DNA of 64,000 bases from DATFDN01 sp963818885 (lineage in GTDB: Bacteria; Pseudomonadota; Alphaproteobacteria; Acetobacterales; Acetobacteraceae). The notes below the pieces were generated by a model, which saw only the letters and a list, made by a program, of their open reading frames with translations, made no database searches and was not told the DNA's origin. A program made the translations under genes and the position numbers. Shown in pieces: positions 26,201 through 36,110 of the stretch. The stretch spans positions 992,001-1,056,000 of the forward strand of contig CAWFTP010000003.1 of the NCBI GenBank assembly GCA_963818885.1, read 5' to 3'. Positions within the stretch are counted from its first letter, which is position 1. Each line of letters begins with the position of its first letter.

Positions 26201-28323
26201 TCGGCGCGCAACGCCTGCGTGGTGTCGGGCAGATGCGTAAGATCGATCGCGAGCGTCGTCTTCCCCTCGGCATCGGTCTCCGGCAGGTCGAAATTGCTGG
26301 TGCCGGCGGCGAGCGTCTCGTCCTGCAGGCCGAATGCGGTACTGCGCGAAGGCGGCGAACGGCGTCGGGTCGGGTTCCAGATGGAGCGAACCGGTGCCGG
26401 TGAGCGAGGAGCCGGGCGCGCCGTACAGGAAGCGCACGGAGAGCGGGATCGTGCTGGTGGTGCCGGGCGGCAGCGGCGCGTTGGGCTTGCCGATGTCGAC
26501 GGCGAGGCGCGCGGGGACGAACGCTTCGACCTGGAAGTCGCGCTGCGCGATCGCCGGACCGTCCTTGGTGGCGCGGACGGCGATCGTCCACGTCCCCGCC
26601 TGCGCGCCGCCCGAGAGCGCGATCGGCACGCTCAGCGCGTCGTCATGCGCGCGCGCCGGCACGGTGTCGGAGAACACCTGCCCGCCCGGCCGCGTCACCA
26701 CGACATGCACCGGCACGTCGAGCGGCTGGCCCGCCGAATCGCGCAGCAGCGCCATCGCATGGACCGTCTCGCCGGGCCGGTAGATGCCGCGATCGAGCCA
26801 GACGAAGGCGTCGATCGGCCCCGGCTGGGAGCGGCCGGACACGCCGCGATCGGAGAGGTCGAACGCCGGCGCGTTCAGATCGAGCGTGGTGAAGTCGCCG
26901 TCCGGTCCGTGCAGATGCAGCGCCGCGGCGGCGAGTCCGGCGGTGCCGCGCAGCAGCGGGCGCGGCGAAGCGGGCGACGCCGTTCGCGTCGGTCGTCGCA
27001 CTCGCCAGCACGTCGTTATCGGCGGCGATCAGCGCGACCTCGATGTTGGGTTTCGCGGCGGCGGCGGAGAAGTCGCGCACCTGCACCGTGAGCCCGTCAT
27101 CGCCGCGCCAGACCGTGGGCGAGAGGTCGGTGCGCAGCAGCAGCTGCATCGCCTGCGGCCCGGCGCCCTCCGACGGCGTGCCGTCGTCCTTCTGCGCGAC
27201 CAGCAGGTAGAGGCCGGGCTCGTCGATCGCGTTCGGCGGGCAGCGGCAGCACGGTGTGCAGCAGCGCGTTGCGCTTGAAGCCGGGAATCTCGGCGCTGCC
27301 GGTCCAGACTTCGCGGGCGGAGTCGCGGAGCGAGGCGACGTCGGCTTCATCGGTGCTGCCCAGCGGGTGGCTGGCGAGGAACGGCTGCAAGGCGCGCTCC
27401 GACACGCGGAGCAGGGTGAGCTTCACCTTGGACAGATTGACGCTGGCGAGAGCGACGCGGGCGGGCGTGAAGCGCGGTTGCAGGAAGCGGTTGGCGTCGA
27501 ACACCAGGCGCGGCTCGCGGTCCGGCATGGCGATGTTGAGCACCGCGGCCTGCTTGAGGCTGAGCCCGTTCGTGCCCGGCATCCCCTGCGCGAAGGTGAC
27601 CTGCGTGCGCTCGCCGGGCGGCAGGCCGGTGATGCAGATTTGCCCCGATTCGAGCGTCACCGCCGCGTCCTTGACGGCGGGATTCAGCATGACCCAGTCG
27701 CCGGGATGGAAGTCGGCGGCACCGCCCGGCGTGCCGATGAAGGCAACGCAAGCGCGGGCCGGGAAGCTTTCGGAGTCGGTGCTGACCTTGCGCACCAGCA
27801 GCCCGAACGCCTGCTCGCGCGTGACAAGTAGGCGCTTGAGGTCGGCGTCGTCCGGCGCGAGGCGGCTTGCCTCCTCGATTACCTCGATTTCCTGCACGGG
27901 GCGGTTCAGCGCGGCGAGCGCGTCGCGCATGATGCGCAGCGCCGCGAGCTTGGCGTCTGCGTCGCTGGTGCGCGTGTAGCTCTCCCAGGCGGCGGCGAGG
28001 GCGTGGGTGGGATCGGGCGTCGGCTGGCGCATCAGGGCCTGGGCGAGGGCGAGCCAGAGGGCGGCTTTGGTCTCCCCTTGGCCCAGTCGCTCGGACAACG
28101 CCGCCGCCGCAGCGGCCCAGTCCTGCTTGGCCCAGGCGTCGCGCACGCGTTGCTCGGATTGCGCCCGTTGTGCGGGAGTGGCGCCGGCGGGATAGTGCTG
28201 CTCGAGTGTGTGCGCGTAACGCTGCGCATCGGCGCGCAGGCCGGGGAGGTTCAGGTCCTGGCCACGTGCCGCCGGGATCGCGGCGAGAAGCGCGCCGACC
28301 AACAGAAAGACAAGCCGACGCAT
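23241..28323 (-). CDS. bacterial alpha-2-macroglobulin (frameshifted)
   Basis: A very large protein (about 1690 residues restored) of the YfhM/ECAM family, periplasmic protease traps that work with PBP1C. A signal peptide starts it (MRRLVFLLVGALLAAIPAARG). Macroglobulin-like beta domains follow (DRGIYRPGETVHAMALLRDS), then the bait/ANA region (VDEGVLRLTNFASPDP, HDEFGRLLRPAEGT), the thioester motif YPMNCLEQVTSRGLPLAMLP with intact C-L-E-Q, and a helical barrel and receptor-like end. Four one-base shifts, near 27240, 26960, 26335 and 25420, split the frame. An intact thioester suggests a working gene and draft errors. It overlaps pbpC by four bases. Confidence 0.9.
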
Positions 28324-28464
28324 CCCGCTTCCCCGTCATGGCAACGGTGGAGCATAGCAGGGGAAAGGTGACTCAAGGGCAAATCGATGTCACCCTTCGT
28401 GACAGCGTTGTCCCCATATCAAGGCGAAGGAACGTCGGCCGACAGGCGCGGGGGATTGGTCGCG

Positions 28465-28698
28465 ATGACCGAGATTCGGGAAACGATAGAGATCGCCGCG
28501 GGCGACATTGCGGCGGAACTGAAGCGGAGGGGTATGGGCCCCGATGACAAGGTGACGCTTATCATCGAGCCGGAACGGGAGATCATCCCTGGCCGCCGGG
28601 CATCGCGGGCGCGCGTTGTCGCGGCAGGGCTGAGCGATGATGATATCGACCGCCTCATCAAACAGGCGCAAGAGGATGTTGAACCGTCGCTCGGATGA
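28465..28698 (+). CDS. antitoxin-like small protein next to broken PIN gene
   Basis: A 77-residue acidic protein, MTEIRETIEIAAGDIAAELK through IIEPEREIIPGRRASRARVV and a helical end GLSDDDIDRLIKQAQEDVEP. This is typical of antitoxins ahead of PIN toxins. ATG at 28465 is preferred over the ATG at 28387 because the extra 26 residues look non-coding. It overlaps the PIN start as ATGA. It is intact although its toxin partner is not. Confidence 0.68.
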   Translation: MTEIRETIEIAAGDIAAELKRRGMGPDDKVTLIIEPEREIIPGRRASRARVVAAGLSDDDIDRLIKQAQEDVEPSLG

Positions 28699-28808
28699 GA
28701 GTCGTCGTCGATACCAACGTCTTTGTCAGCGCTGCTCTGAAAGACCGATCGCTGCCGGCCCCCGCGCTTCGGCTCGTCGAACAGCGCTGCATGCTTCTGG
28801 CAGCGCCC
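28695..28808 (+). pseudogene. truncated PIN-domain toxin
   Basis: The first 35 or so codons (MRVVVDTNVFVSAALKDRSL, then PALRLVEQR) are a clear PIN-domain N-terminus of the PIN-family putative toxin type with the first catalytic Asp. After about 28800 homology is lost and the frame runs into a palindromic repeat (about 28830-28932), so the remaining acidic residues are absent. The toxin is presumably dead, disrupted or truncated by repeat arrival. Confidence 0.72.
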
Positions 28809-28829
28809 GCACGACGCCCTGATCCTCAT

Positions 28830-28932
28830 GCGTGCCAGTGCAAGGACCCTCGCGAAAGCGAGGGGACGAAGCAATCTCCCGCCCATGTGAAGGAGATTGC
28901 TTCCCACCGCTTCGCGGTGGTCGCAATGACAC
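28830..28932. repeat. CGCAATGAC-type palindromic repeat, copy 2
   Basis: Contains GAAGCAATCTCC and its inverted copy GGAGATTGCTTC, the internal hairpin CCACCGCTTCGCGGTGG, and the end CGCAATGACAC shared with the copy at 12580-12669. It sits exactly where the PIN toxin homology stops. Confidence 0.72.
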
Positions 28933-28950
28933 GGGTTGAAAGGCGCAGCG

Positions 28951-30342
28951 ATGAGCTTCGATTCCTCAAGTGACCCCTACGACACTGTCGTCTACATCAC
29001 CGATACGATTGGCAGCGAGACGCTGCAGGGCTCCGGCGTTCTGATATCGCCGGACGAGGTCTTGACCGCCTCTCACGTCGTCTACAGTTCCCAGCTCGGC
29101 CCCGCCAACGTCGCTTCGATCAGTGTCACCCCGGCGTACGCGGCGGGACTGGCGCCATTCGGATCGGCGTCCGCCGCGAACTTCCATTACTCGCCGATCT
29201 TCGATCCCAACGACACGATATCGACCGCGCAGTCGCAGTTCGACTATGCGGTGATCCATCTGAGCCAGTCCTTCGACGTCGGCTCCATGGGATTGCAGGC
29301 GGGTTTCGCCGGCGGCGCGGTGAATGTCACCGGATATCCGGTGAGCGGCAACGGCCTGATGGTATCGAGCCAGCAAATCGTGGTGCAGGACCCCAACTAT
29401 ACCGTCCTCGACGGATCCACGATCGGCGCGCGGATCGAGCGGCGGCCCGGTCTGGATTACCGGGGCGGACGGTCTGCCCGATGTCGTCGGGATCGTGTCC
29501 AGCGGCGTGGGCGTTCCGGGGCCGGGCACGTTCGTGCAGATCACGAACGCGGCGGCCGGTCAGATCGAGGCCTGGGTCCAAAAGGACGACGGCACGGGCA
29601 CTCCGCCGAGCAGCCTCAACCTCTCCGGCGGGCAGACCGTCTATCTCACCAGCTCGGCGCGTGGTGAACGTCGTCTCCGGCGCCAACACCATCAATGCCA
29701 TGGCCGGGGCCGACACCGTCTTCGCCGGCCCGGGGGCGACGGTGACGACGGTGAACCAGAGCGGCTCCGCGTCGGTGTTTTTCCAGGGCTCGGATGCACC
29801 TTCGTCCGCCGTCGATTGGTTCGTCGGCGGCACCGGCGGGGCGACGATCGTCGGCGGCGCCAACCACGTGGCCGTGGATGTGAACAGCAACACCGGGATG
29901 GGCGCCGTGTTCATCGCCGGCACGGGCGCCGAGACGTTGTTCGGCGCCTTCTCCGCCACCGACGACGCCTATTGGGGCAGCTTCAGCGGCGGCTCCGACC
30001 TGATGTTCGCAGGCTCCGGTAACGACGCGCTGGTCGCGGGCGGCGGCGCGCAGACGCTCGCGGGCGGGTCAGGCAGCAATACGTTCTACCTGATCAACCC
30101 GGCGGTCGTTGGCTCGATCGTGCATGCCGCCGAGCCGGCCGGGTTCTACACGGTCTATAACGCGCACAAGGGGGACACGATCGCGCTGACAGGGTACAAC
30201 TCGCTGTACGGCGGGGCGGGCTCGGCTGCCGCGTCGGTGTCCGCCTCGCTCGCGGCGGGCGCTTCGGTGGTGCGGCTGAACGACGGCACGGTGGTTAATT
30301 TCGTCGGCGCGAGCGCGCGGGGTAAGTGTTATTTCGTCGTAG
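28951..30342 (+). CDS. secreted trypsin-like protease with Gly-rich repeat region (frameshifted)
   Basis: The N-terminal 230 residues are a chymotrypsin-fold serine protease of the V8/Glu-endopeptidase kind: GSGVLISPDEVLTASHVVYS with the catalytic His, FDYAVIHLSQSF with the Asp, and GSSGGPVWITGADGLPDVVG with the nucleophile Ser. The last motif lies in a second frame after a shift near 29430. A further shift near 29655 leads to a Gly/Ala/Asn-rich region (NTINAMAGADTVFAGPG, GGTGGATIVGGANH, AGSGNDALVAGGGAQTLAGG) like RTX/beta-roll proteins exported by type I systems. No N-terminal signal peptide is seen, which fits that route. The exact end is uncertain; a TAG at 30340 is a candidate. Confidence 0.75.
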
Positions 30343-30763
30343 GCGACACCACAACCTTTATTTGCAAGCGCGCGCTCAACTCCCTCTCCGCCCCCGAGGG
30401 GCGGAGAGGGCCGGGGAGAGGTGGGGGAGATGCAAGCTCGAGGCGCACGCGTTCCAAGACACCGTCTAAATTCTCGATCACCTCATTGTTCCAGAACCGG
30501 ATGACGCGATATCCGTGCGCCGCAAGCTCGGCTGAGCGGGCCGCGTCCTCTACAGCTTCCGCGACGTGCTGGCCGCCATCGAGCTCGATGACCAACTTGC
30601 CCGCGGGGCAGGCGAAGTCGGCGATGCGCCGCCCGATCGGGTGCTGACGGCGGAATTTCCAGGGCAGCAAGCTCTCGCGTAACGCGCGCCACAGCCGTTG
30701 CTCAACGTCGGTGGCCTCGCGGCGCAGCTTGCGCGCAAGCACGGTTCTCGTCCGTAAGGTCAA
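30329..30763 (-). CDS. DUF559 endonuclease-like protein
   Basis: A 144-residue DUF559 protein with the restriction-endonuclease/Vsr-like fold: LRREATDVEQRLWRALRE, FRRQHPIGRRIADFACPAGK, LVIELDGGQHVAE (the D...E-x-D core) and HGYRVIRFWNNEVIENLDGV. Metal-dependent DNA cleavage is likely from the fold but unproven for the family. The 25-odd C-terminal residues (PPPLPGPLRPSGAERELSAR) are encoded by the left inverted-repeat arm. The gene lies between two inverted arms (30380-30427 and 30773-30821), suggesting a compact mobile unit. Confidence 0.85.
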   Translation of the reverse strand: MTLRTRTVLARKLRREATDVEQRLWRALRESLLPWKFRRQHPIGRRIADFACPAGKLVIELDGGQHVAEAVEDAARSAELAAHGYRVIRFWNNEVIENLDGVLERVRLELASPPPLPGPLRPSGAERELSARLQIKVVVSPTTK

Positions 30764-30821
30764 CGCTGCGTGCCCCCCACCTCTCCCCGACCCTCTCCGC
30801 CCCGGCGGGGCGGAGAGGGAG
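30380..30821. mobile_element. inverted-repeat element enclosing the DUF559 gene
   Basis: The left arm (30380-30427) and the right arm (30773-30821) are near-perfect inverted copies of about 48 bp, each with an inner palindrome CCCTCTCCGCC/GGCGGAGAGGG and an outer GGGGAGAGGTGGGGG part. Between them is only the DUF559 gene. The same arm pair without a gene occurs at 35850-35959 and 59449-59579. This layout suggests a self-contained mobile unit with short derivatives; transposition itself is inferred. Confidence 0.6.
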
Positions 30822-30824
30822 CGG

Positions 30825-31223
30825 TCAGCGCGATGATGTGGGGCTCCGCATCGTTCTCAGCTTTCCGAGCAAAGCCCGCACTTCTTCAAATGACATTGTC
30901 CCAGTGGTCCAGTTGGAATCATGCAGGATATCCGGCTCTTCGCCTGACGGCACGAGTGGCTTGTGTCCCGTGCCCCGGAATGCACCGATTGGCAGGAGCG
31001 ACACGTGGGGAGGACACCCTTCAAAGAACGGCTCCCGTTCCCAGCGCTGGTCGATCCGGTAATGGAGCGCCTTGCCGTCTCCCGTCCGGCCGATGCGTAC
31101 CCACACATTGTCCCCGTAAGCGCGGCGCAGAGCCGCCATATTGCCGAGCACTGAACGAACATACTCCTCTGGATGGCGCAGCGTCTGCACGACATCAGAG
31201 ATCGTTGCGGCGTCAGAGATCAT
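30825..31223 (-). CDS. hypothetical protein beside the DUF559 element
   Basis: A 132-residue soluble protein that I do not recognise. The N-terminal third is helical (MISDAATISDVVQTLRHPEE, then VRSVLGNMAALRRAYGD); the middle has WVRIGRTGDGKALHYRIDQR and FEGCPPHVSLLPIGAFRGTG, with conserved-looking Trp, Cys and His; the end is SFEEVRALLGKLRTM. The stop lies three bases from the right arm of the DUF559 element, so the last few residues (RSPTSSR) may have been changed by its arrival. The start is in a gap of 56 bp from gltB's stop. Confidence 0.55.
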   Translation of the reverse strand: MISDAATISDVVQTLRHPEEYVRSVLGNMAALRRAYGDNVWVRIGRTGDGKALHYRIDQRWEREPFFEGCPPHVSLLPIGAFRGTGHKPLVPSGEEPDILHDSNWTTGTMSFEEVRALLGKLRTMRSPTSSR

Positions 31224-31279
31224 GCACTCCTATAGGCGCTCACGCAGGCGTGCGCCAAAGCTTATCAATACAGCTGGCC

Positions 31280-34200
31280 CTACGCCCGCCGCGCCTCCTC
31301 CACCTCCTCCGCCAGCGGAACCGGCAGGTAGCGCACGAACTCCTTCGGAACGACCTGCCACAGCAGGGGTTGCGTGCGGTGCCAGTCGTGCAGCAGGCGC
31401 TCGGCGTAGCGGGAGTTGGTCTCCGCCACGTGTCGCGCGACGAGGTCGCGGGCGACCTTGTCCCAATGTGGATGGGCGATGCGCTGCCAGGTCAGGGTGT
31501 CGGGGTTGACGCGCTTCTCGAACAGCTCGTCGGGGTCGTAGACGAACGCCATGCCGCCGGTGAAGCCGGCGCCGAAATTGTCGCCGAAGCCGCCCAGGAT
31601 CACGACCGTGCCGCCGGTCATGTATTCGCAGGCATTCGATCCGCAGCCCTCGACCACCGCCTCGGCGCCGGAGTTGCGCACCGCGAAGCGCTCGCCCGCC
31701 TGCCCCGCCGCGAACAGCGCGCCCGCCGTCGCGCCGTACAGCACGGTGTTGCCGATGATCGTGTTCTCGTTGCTGCGCAAGGTGGAGGACGGGCCGGGGC
31801 GCACGACGATCGTCGCCCCCGACAAGCCCTTGCCGACATAGTCGTTGGCGTCGCCGAAGACTTCGAGCTTCAGCCCCTGCACCGCGAAGGCGCCGAGCGA
31901 CTGGCCGGCCGAGCCGCGCAGCCGCACCGTCAGGTGGTTCGGCTGCAAGCCGGTCATCCCAAAGCGGCGGGTGATCTTCGACGAGATCTTGGTGCCGATC
32001 GCCCGATGCGTGTTCCGGATCGAATACTGCAGCTGCATCTTCTCGCCGTGCTCGAACAGCGCCGCGGCGTCGGCGATCATCTGAGCGTCCAAGGTCTCCG
32101 GCACCTCGTTGCGACCCTCCAAGCGTGCAGTGACGCGCGAACGGGCCGGGATCGGCCTGCGCCAGCAGCGGGTTGAGGTCGAGGTCGTCGAGGATGTCGG
32201 CGCCGCGGCTGACCTGCTGGAGCAGATCGGTCCGCCCGATCACCTCGGCCAAGCTGCGCATGCCGAGCTGGGCGAGAATCTGGCGCACGTCCTCGGCGAT
32301 GAAGGAGAACAGGCTGATGACCTTCTCGGGCGAGCCGCCGAACTTCTCACGCAGCCTCTCGTCCTGGGTGCAGACGCCGACCGGGCAGGTGTTGGAGTGG
32401 CACTGGCGTACCATGATGCAGCCCATCGCGATCAGCGAGGCCGTGCCGATGCCGAACTCCTCGGCGCCGAGCATCGCCGCGATCACCACGTCGCGCCCGG
32501 TCTTGAGCCCGCCGTCGGTGCGCAGCCGGACCCGGTGGCGCAGCCGGTTCAGCATCAGCACCTGATGCGTCTCCGACAGCCCCATCTCCCACGGCAGGCC
32601 GGCGTATTTGATCGAGCTCTGCGGGCTCGCGCCGGTGCCGCCGGAATGGCCGGAGATCAGGATCGCGTCCGCCTTCGCTTTCGCGACGCCGGCGGCGATC
32701 GTGCCGATGCCGGAGCGCGCCACCAGCTTCACGCAGACCGAGGCATCCGGGTTGATCTGCTTGAGGTCGTAGATGAGCTGCGCGAGGTCCTCGATCGAGT
32801 AAATATCGTGATGCGGCGGCGGGCTGATCAGCATCACGCCCGGCGTCGAGTGGCGCAGCCGCCCGATCAGCGCGGAGACCTTGAGGCCGGGCAGCTGGCC
32901 GCCCTCCCCCGGCTTGGCGCCCTGCGCGATCTTGATCTCGATCTCGCGGCAGTTGTTGAGGTATTCGGCGGTGACGCCGAACCGGCCCGAGGCGATCTGC
33001 TTGATCGCCGAGCTTGCATTGTCGCCGTTGCCGCGCGGCTTGTAGCGCGCCGGGTCCTCGCCGCCCTCGCCGCTGTCGGAGCGCGCGCCGATCCGGTTCA
33101 TCGCGATCGACAAGGTCTCGTGCGCCTCAGGCGAGAGCGCGCCGAGCGAGATTCCAGGCGAGACCAGGCGCTTGCGGATTTCGGTGATGCTCTCGACCTC
33201 ATCGACCGAGATCGGCTTGCAGCCGTCGAGGCGGAAATCGAGCAGGTCGCGCAGCGCGACCGGCGGCAGCTTGCGCACCGCCTCGGCGTAGCGCCGGTAG
33301 GTGGCGTAGCTGTCGGTCGCCACCGCCGTCTGCAACAGGTGGATCAGCGCCGGATCGAAGGCGTGCGTCTCCCCGCCATGGCGGCGCAGCTTGTACATGC
33401 CGCCCACCGGGAGCGTGATGACGTCGGCGTTCCAGGCGGCGGCGTGCTGGTCGAGCATCTTGCGGGCGATGCCTGGCAGCCCGATGCCGGAGATGCGCGA
33501 GGCCATGCCGGGGAAGAACTCCGCGACCAGCGCGCGCGATAGGCCGATCGCCTCGAAATTATAGCCGCCGCGATAGGACGAGATGACGGCGATGCCGAGC
33601 TTCGACATCACCTTGAGCAAGCCTTTGTCGACCGCCTTCTTGTAGCGGTTGACGACCTCCTTCAGCGTCATGTTGCCGAACAGGCCGCGCCGGTGGCGGT
33701 CGGCGATGCTCTCCTGCGCGAGATAGGCGTTCACCGTCGTCGCGCCGACGCCGATCAGCACGGCGAAGGTGTGCACGTCGACGCATTCGGCGGCGCGCAC
33801 GTTCAGGCTGGTGAAGGTGCGCAGGCTCTGGCGCACCAGATGCGTGTGCACGCCGCCGGTGGCGAGGATCATCGGGATCGCCGCGCGCTCCGGCCCCTGA
33901 TCCTCGTCGGTCAGGATCACATGGGTGCAGCCGGCGCGCACGCCTTCCTCGGCTTCGCGGCGGACGCGCTCGAGCGCGCTGCGCAGCCCCGCCTCCCCGT
34001 CAGCAGCGAGGAACGTGCAGTCGACCACGCAGGTCGAGGCGCCCATAAAGGCGCGCATCGCCTGGAACTCGGCGGTGGAGAGGACGGGGCTTTCGAGCTG
34101 CAGCAGGTCGCACTGGCTCTTGTCCTCGTCCAGCACGTTGCCGAGATTGCCGAGCCGGGTCTTGAGCGTCATCACGCGGGTTTCGCGCAGGCTGTCGATC

Positions 34201-35822
34201 GGCGGGTTGGTGACCTGGCTGAAGCCCTGCCGGAAGAAATGATGCAGGCCGCGATAGCGATCCGACAGCACGGCGATCGGCGTGTCGTCGCCCATGCTGC
34301 CGACGACCTCCTGCGCATCCTCCACCATCGGATGTAGGATCGTCTCCAGCTCCTCCAGGGTGAAACCGGCCGTTACCTGCCGGCGGCGCAGCTCCTCGAC
34401 GGAATAGAGGATCGGCTCGGTCGCATCCGTCTTGACGATGTGGTCGATCTCGATGATGCGCTTCGCCCATTCCCCGAAGGGCTGACGGGCGGCGAGCATG
34501 TCCTTCATCTCGTCGTCGCGGTAGAAACGTGCCTCGTCGAGATCGACGCCGATCGTCTGGCCAGGGCCGACCCGGCCCTTTTCGACGACCAGCTCGCCGT
34601 CGATCTTCACCATGCCCGTTTCCGACCCGACGATCAGCAGACCGTCCGAGGTCATGGTGTGGCGCAGCGGACGCAGGCCGTTGCGATCGAGCCCGGCGAT
34701 CACCCACCGCCCGTCCGTGGCCGCGATCGCCGCCGGACCGTCCCACGGCTCCATCACCGCATTGCAGTAGAGGAACATGTCCTTGTGCGCACGCGGCATC
34801 GTCGCGTCCTGGCCGATCGAGGCCGGGATCATCAGCGCCTTCGCCATCGGCGCGTCGCGTCCGGCGCGCACCATCAGCTCGAACACGTTATCGAGCGTCG
34901 CGGTGTCCGATCCGCCTGCCTGCACGACCGGCTTCACGTCCTCCAGATACGGCCCGAGCTCGTCGGCGGAAAGCCGCGTCTCGTGGCTCTTCATCCAGTT
35001 GATGTTGCCGGCGACCGTGTTGATCTCGCCGTTATGGGCGAGCACGCGGAACGGCTGGGCGAGCCGCCATGTCGGGAACGTGTTGGTCGAGTAGCGCTGA
35101 TGATAGATCGCGAAGCGCGAGGCGAAGCGGACGTCAAGCAGATCGGGATAGAACTCGCTGAGATGCTCGGCGAGGAACATGCCCTTGTAGATGATCGTGC
35201 GCGACGACAGCGAGCAGAAATAGAGTTCCGGAATCTGCGCGGCGATCGCCTCCTTCTCGATGCGCCGGCGGATCACGTAAAGGTCGCGCTCGAACTCGGC
35301 CTGATCGGTGCCCTTCGGGTTCCAGAGCATGATCTGCTCGATCTCGGGGCGCGTCGCGTTGGCCTTCTCGCCGATGCACTCGACGTTGATCGGCACCTGC
35401 CGCCAGCCGTAGATCAGGTAGCCGAAGTTCAGGATCTCGGTTTCCACGATCTGGCGGCAGCGCTCCTGCGCGCCGAGATCGGTCTTCGGCAGGAAGACCT
35501 GGCCGACCGCGATCGGCCCGGGCATCAGCTTGGCGCCGCCGCGCTGCACGGCATGGGCGAAGAAGTCCTGCGGGATCTCGATATGGATGCCGGCGCCGTC
35601 GCCGGTCTTGCCGTCCGCATCGACCGCGCCGCGATGCCAGACCGCCTTGAGCGCATCGATCCCCGCCTCCACCACGGCGCGACGCGGCTTGCCGTCGAGC
35701 GCGGCAACGAACCCCACGCCGCAGGCGTCGTGCTCCTGCGCCGGGTCGTAGGTTTGCGCGAGCGCGGCGCGGTTGGCGTGCCAGGAGGCGAGGAACTCGG
35801 TCGCGGATTCACGATCGCTCAT
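31280..35822 (-). CDS. gltB: glutamate synthase large subunit (frameshifted)
   Basis: GltB makes two glutamates from glutamine and 2-oxoglutarate with NADPH from GltD. The roughly 1514-residue protein has the N-terminal Ntn glutaminase with Cys34 (EHDACGVGFVAALDG), the central and FMN domains (GHSGGTGASPQSSIKYAGLP, then LRTDGGLKTGRDVVIAAMLG), the 3Fe-4S cysteines in CIMVRQCHSNTCPVGVC, and the C-terminal beta-helix (GSNACEYMTGGTVVILG). One extra T near 32121 shifts the last 280 residues; GRNEVPETLDAQMI follows in the other frame. ATG at 35822 has a GGAGGAG ribosome site. gltD lies upstream in the same direction. Confidence 0.95.
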
Positions 35823-36110
35823 GGCGCACTCCTCCATGTCCTTGGCCTGCTCCCTCTCCGCCTTGGCGGAGAGGGTTGGGGTGAGGTGGTCGCGCGGCGG
35901 GCGGCACTTGCGAGTGGCCCACCTCCCCCAGCCCCTCCGCCTCGCGGGGCGGAGGGGAGATGGTGTACGCGGATTCGGCGCGCCGAGGCGCCGGATGTAC
36001 GCAAAACCGGGGGTGCGGCTGCGTCAGATGTACGCTCCCGGCAGGCCGACGCGGGCCAGATGTACGCGCGCGGCGCGGTGCGGACCTGGTTTTGTACACA
36101 GATATCGCGC
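35823..36110. other. gltD-gltB spacer with inverted-repeat element and GATGTACGC repeats
   Basis: This 288-bp spacer is unusually long for a gltD-gltB pair. It holds an inverted pair of CTCTCCGCC-type arms (35850-35889 and 35918-35959) and three exact copies of GATGTACGC at 35994, 36027 and 36059, spaced 33 and 32 bp, with a looser copy (GATGGTGTACGC) at 35959. No gene is seen. The direct repeats could be protein-binding sites or a decayed tandem array. Confidence 0.6.
35850..35959. mobile_element. short inverted-repeat element upstream of gltB
   Basis: Arms of about 40 bp in opposite orientation (CTCCCTCTCCGCC... and ...GGCGGAGGGGAG) enclose a 28-bp spacer. Each arm also has its own inner hairpin. 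It has the form of the 131-bp element at 59449-59579 with more divergence between arms, so it may be an older copy. Confidence 0.6.

Noticed and set aside
25351..28323. several separate alpha-2-macroglobulin-like genes
   Set aside because: The pieces join end to end in order with no repeated domain, each handing over to another frame at a single point. One frameshifted gene is the simpler reading.
30380..30821. REP/RAYT system
   Set aside because: The arms are palindromic like REP sequences, but no RAYT (Y1 transposase) gene is in the window. The enclosed gene is DUF559, not a tyrosine transposase.
35994..36067. CRISPR-like array of GATGTACGC repeats
   Set aside because: The repeats are only nine bases and three in number, and no cas genes are near. 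They are too short for a CRISPR array.
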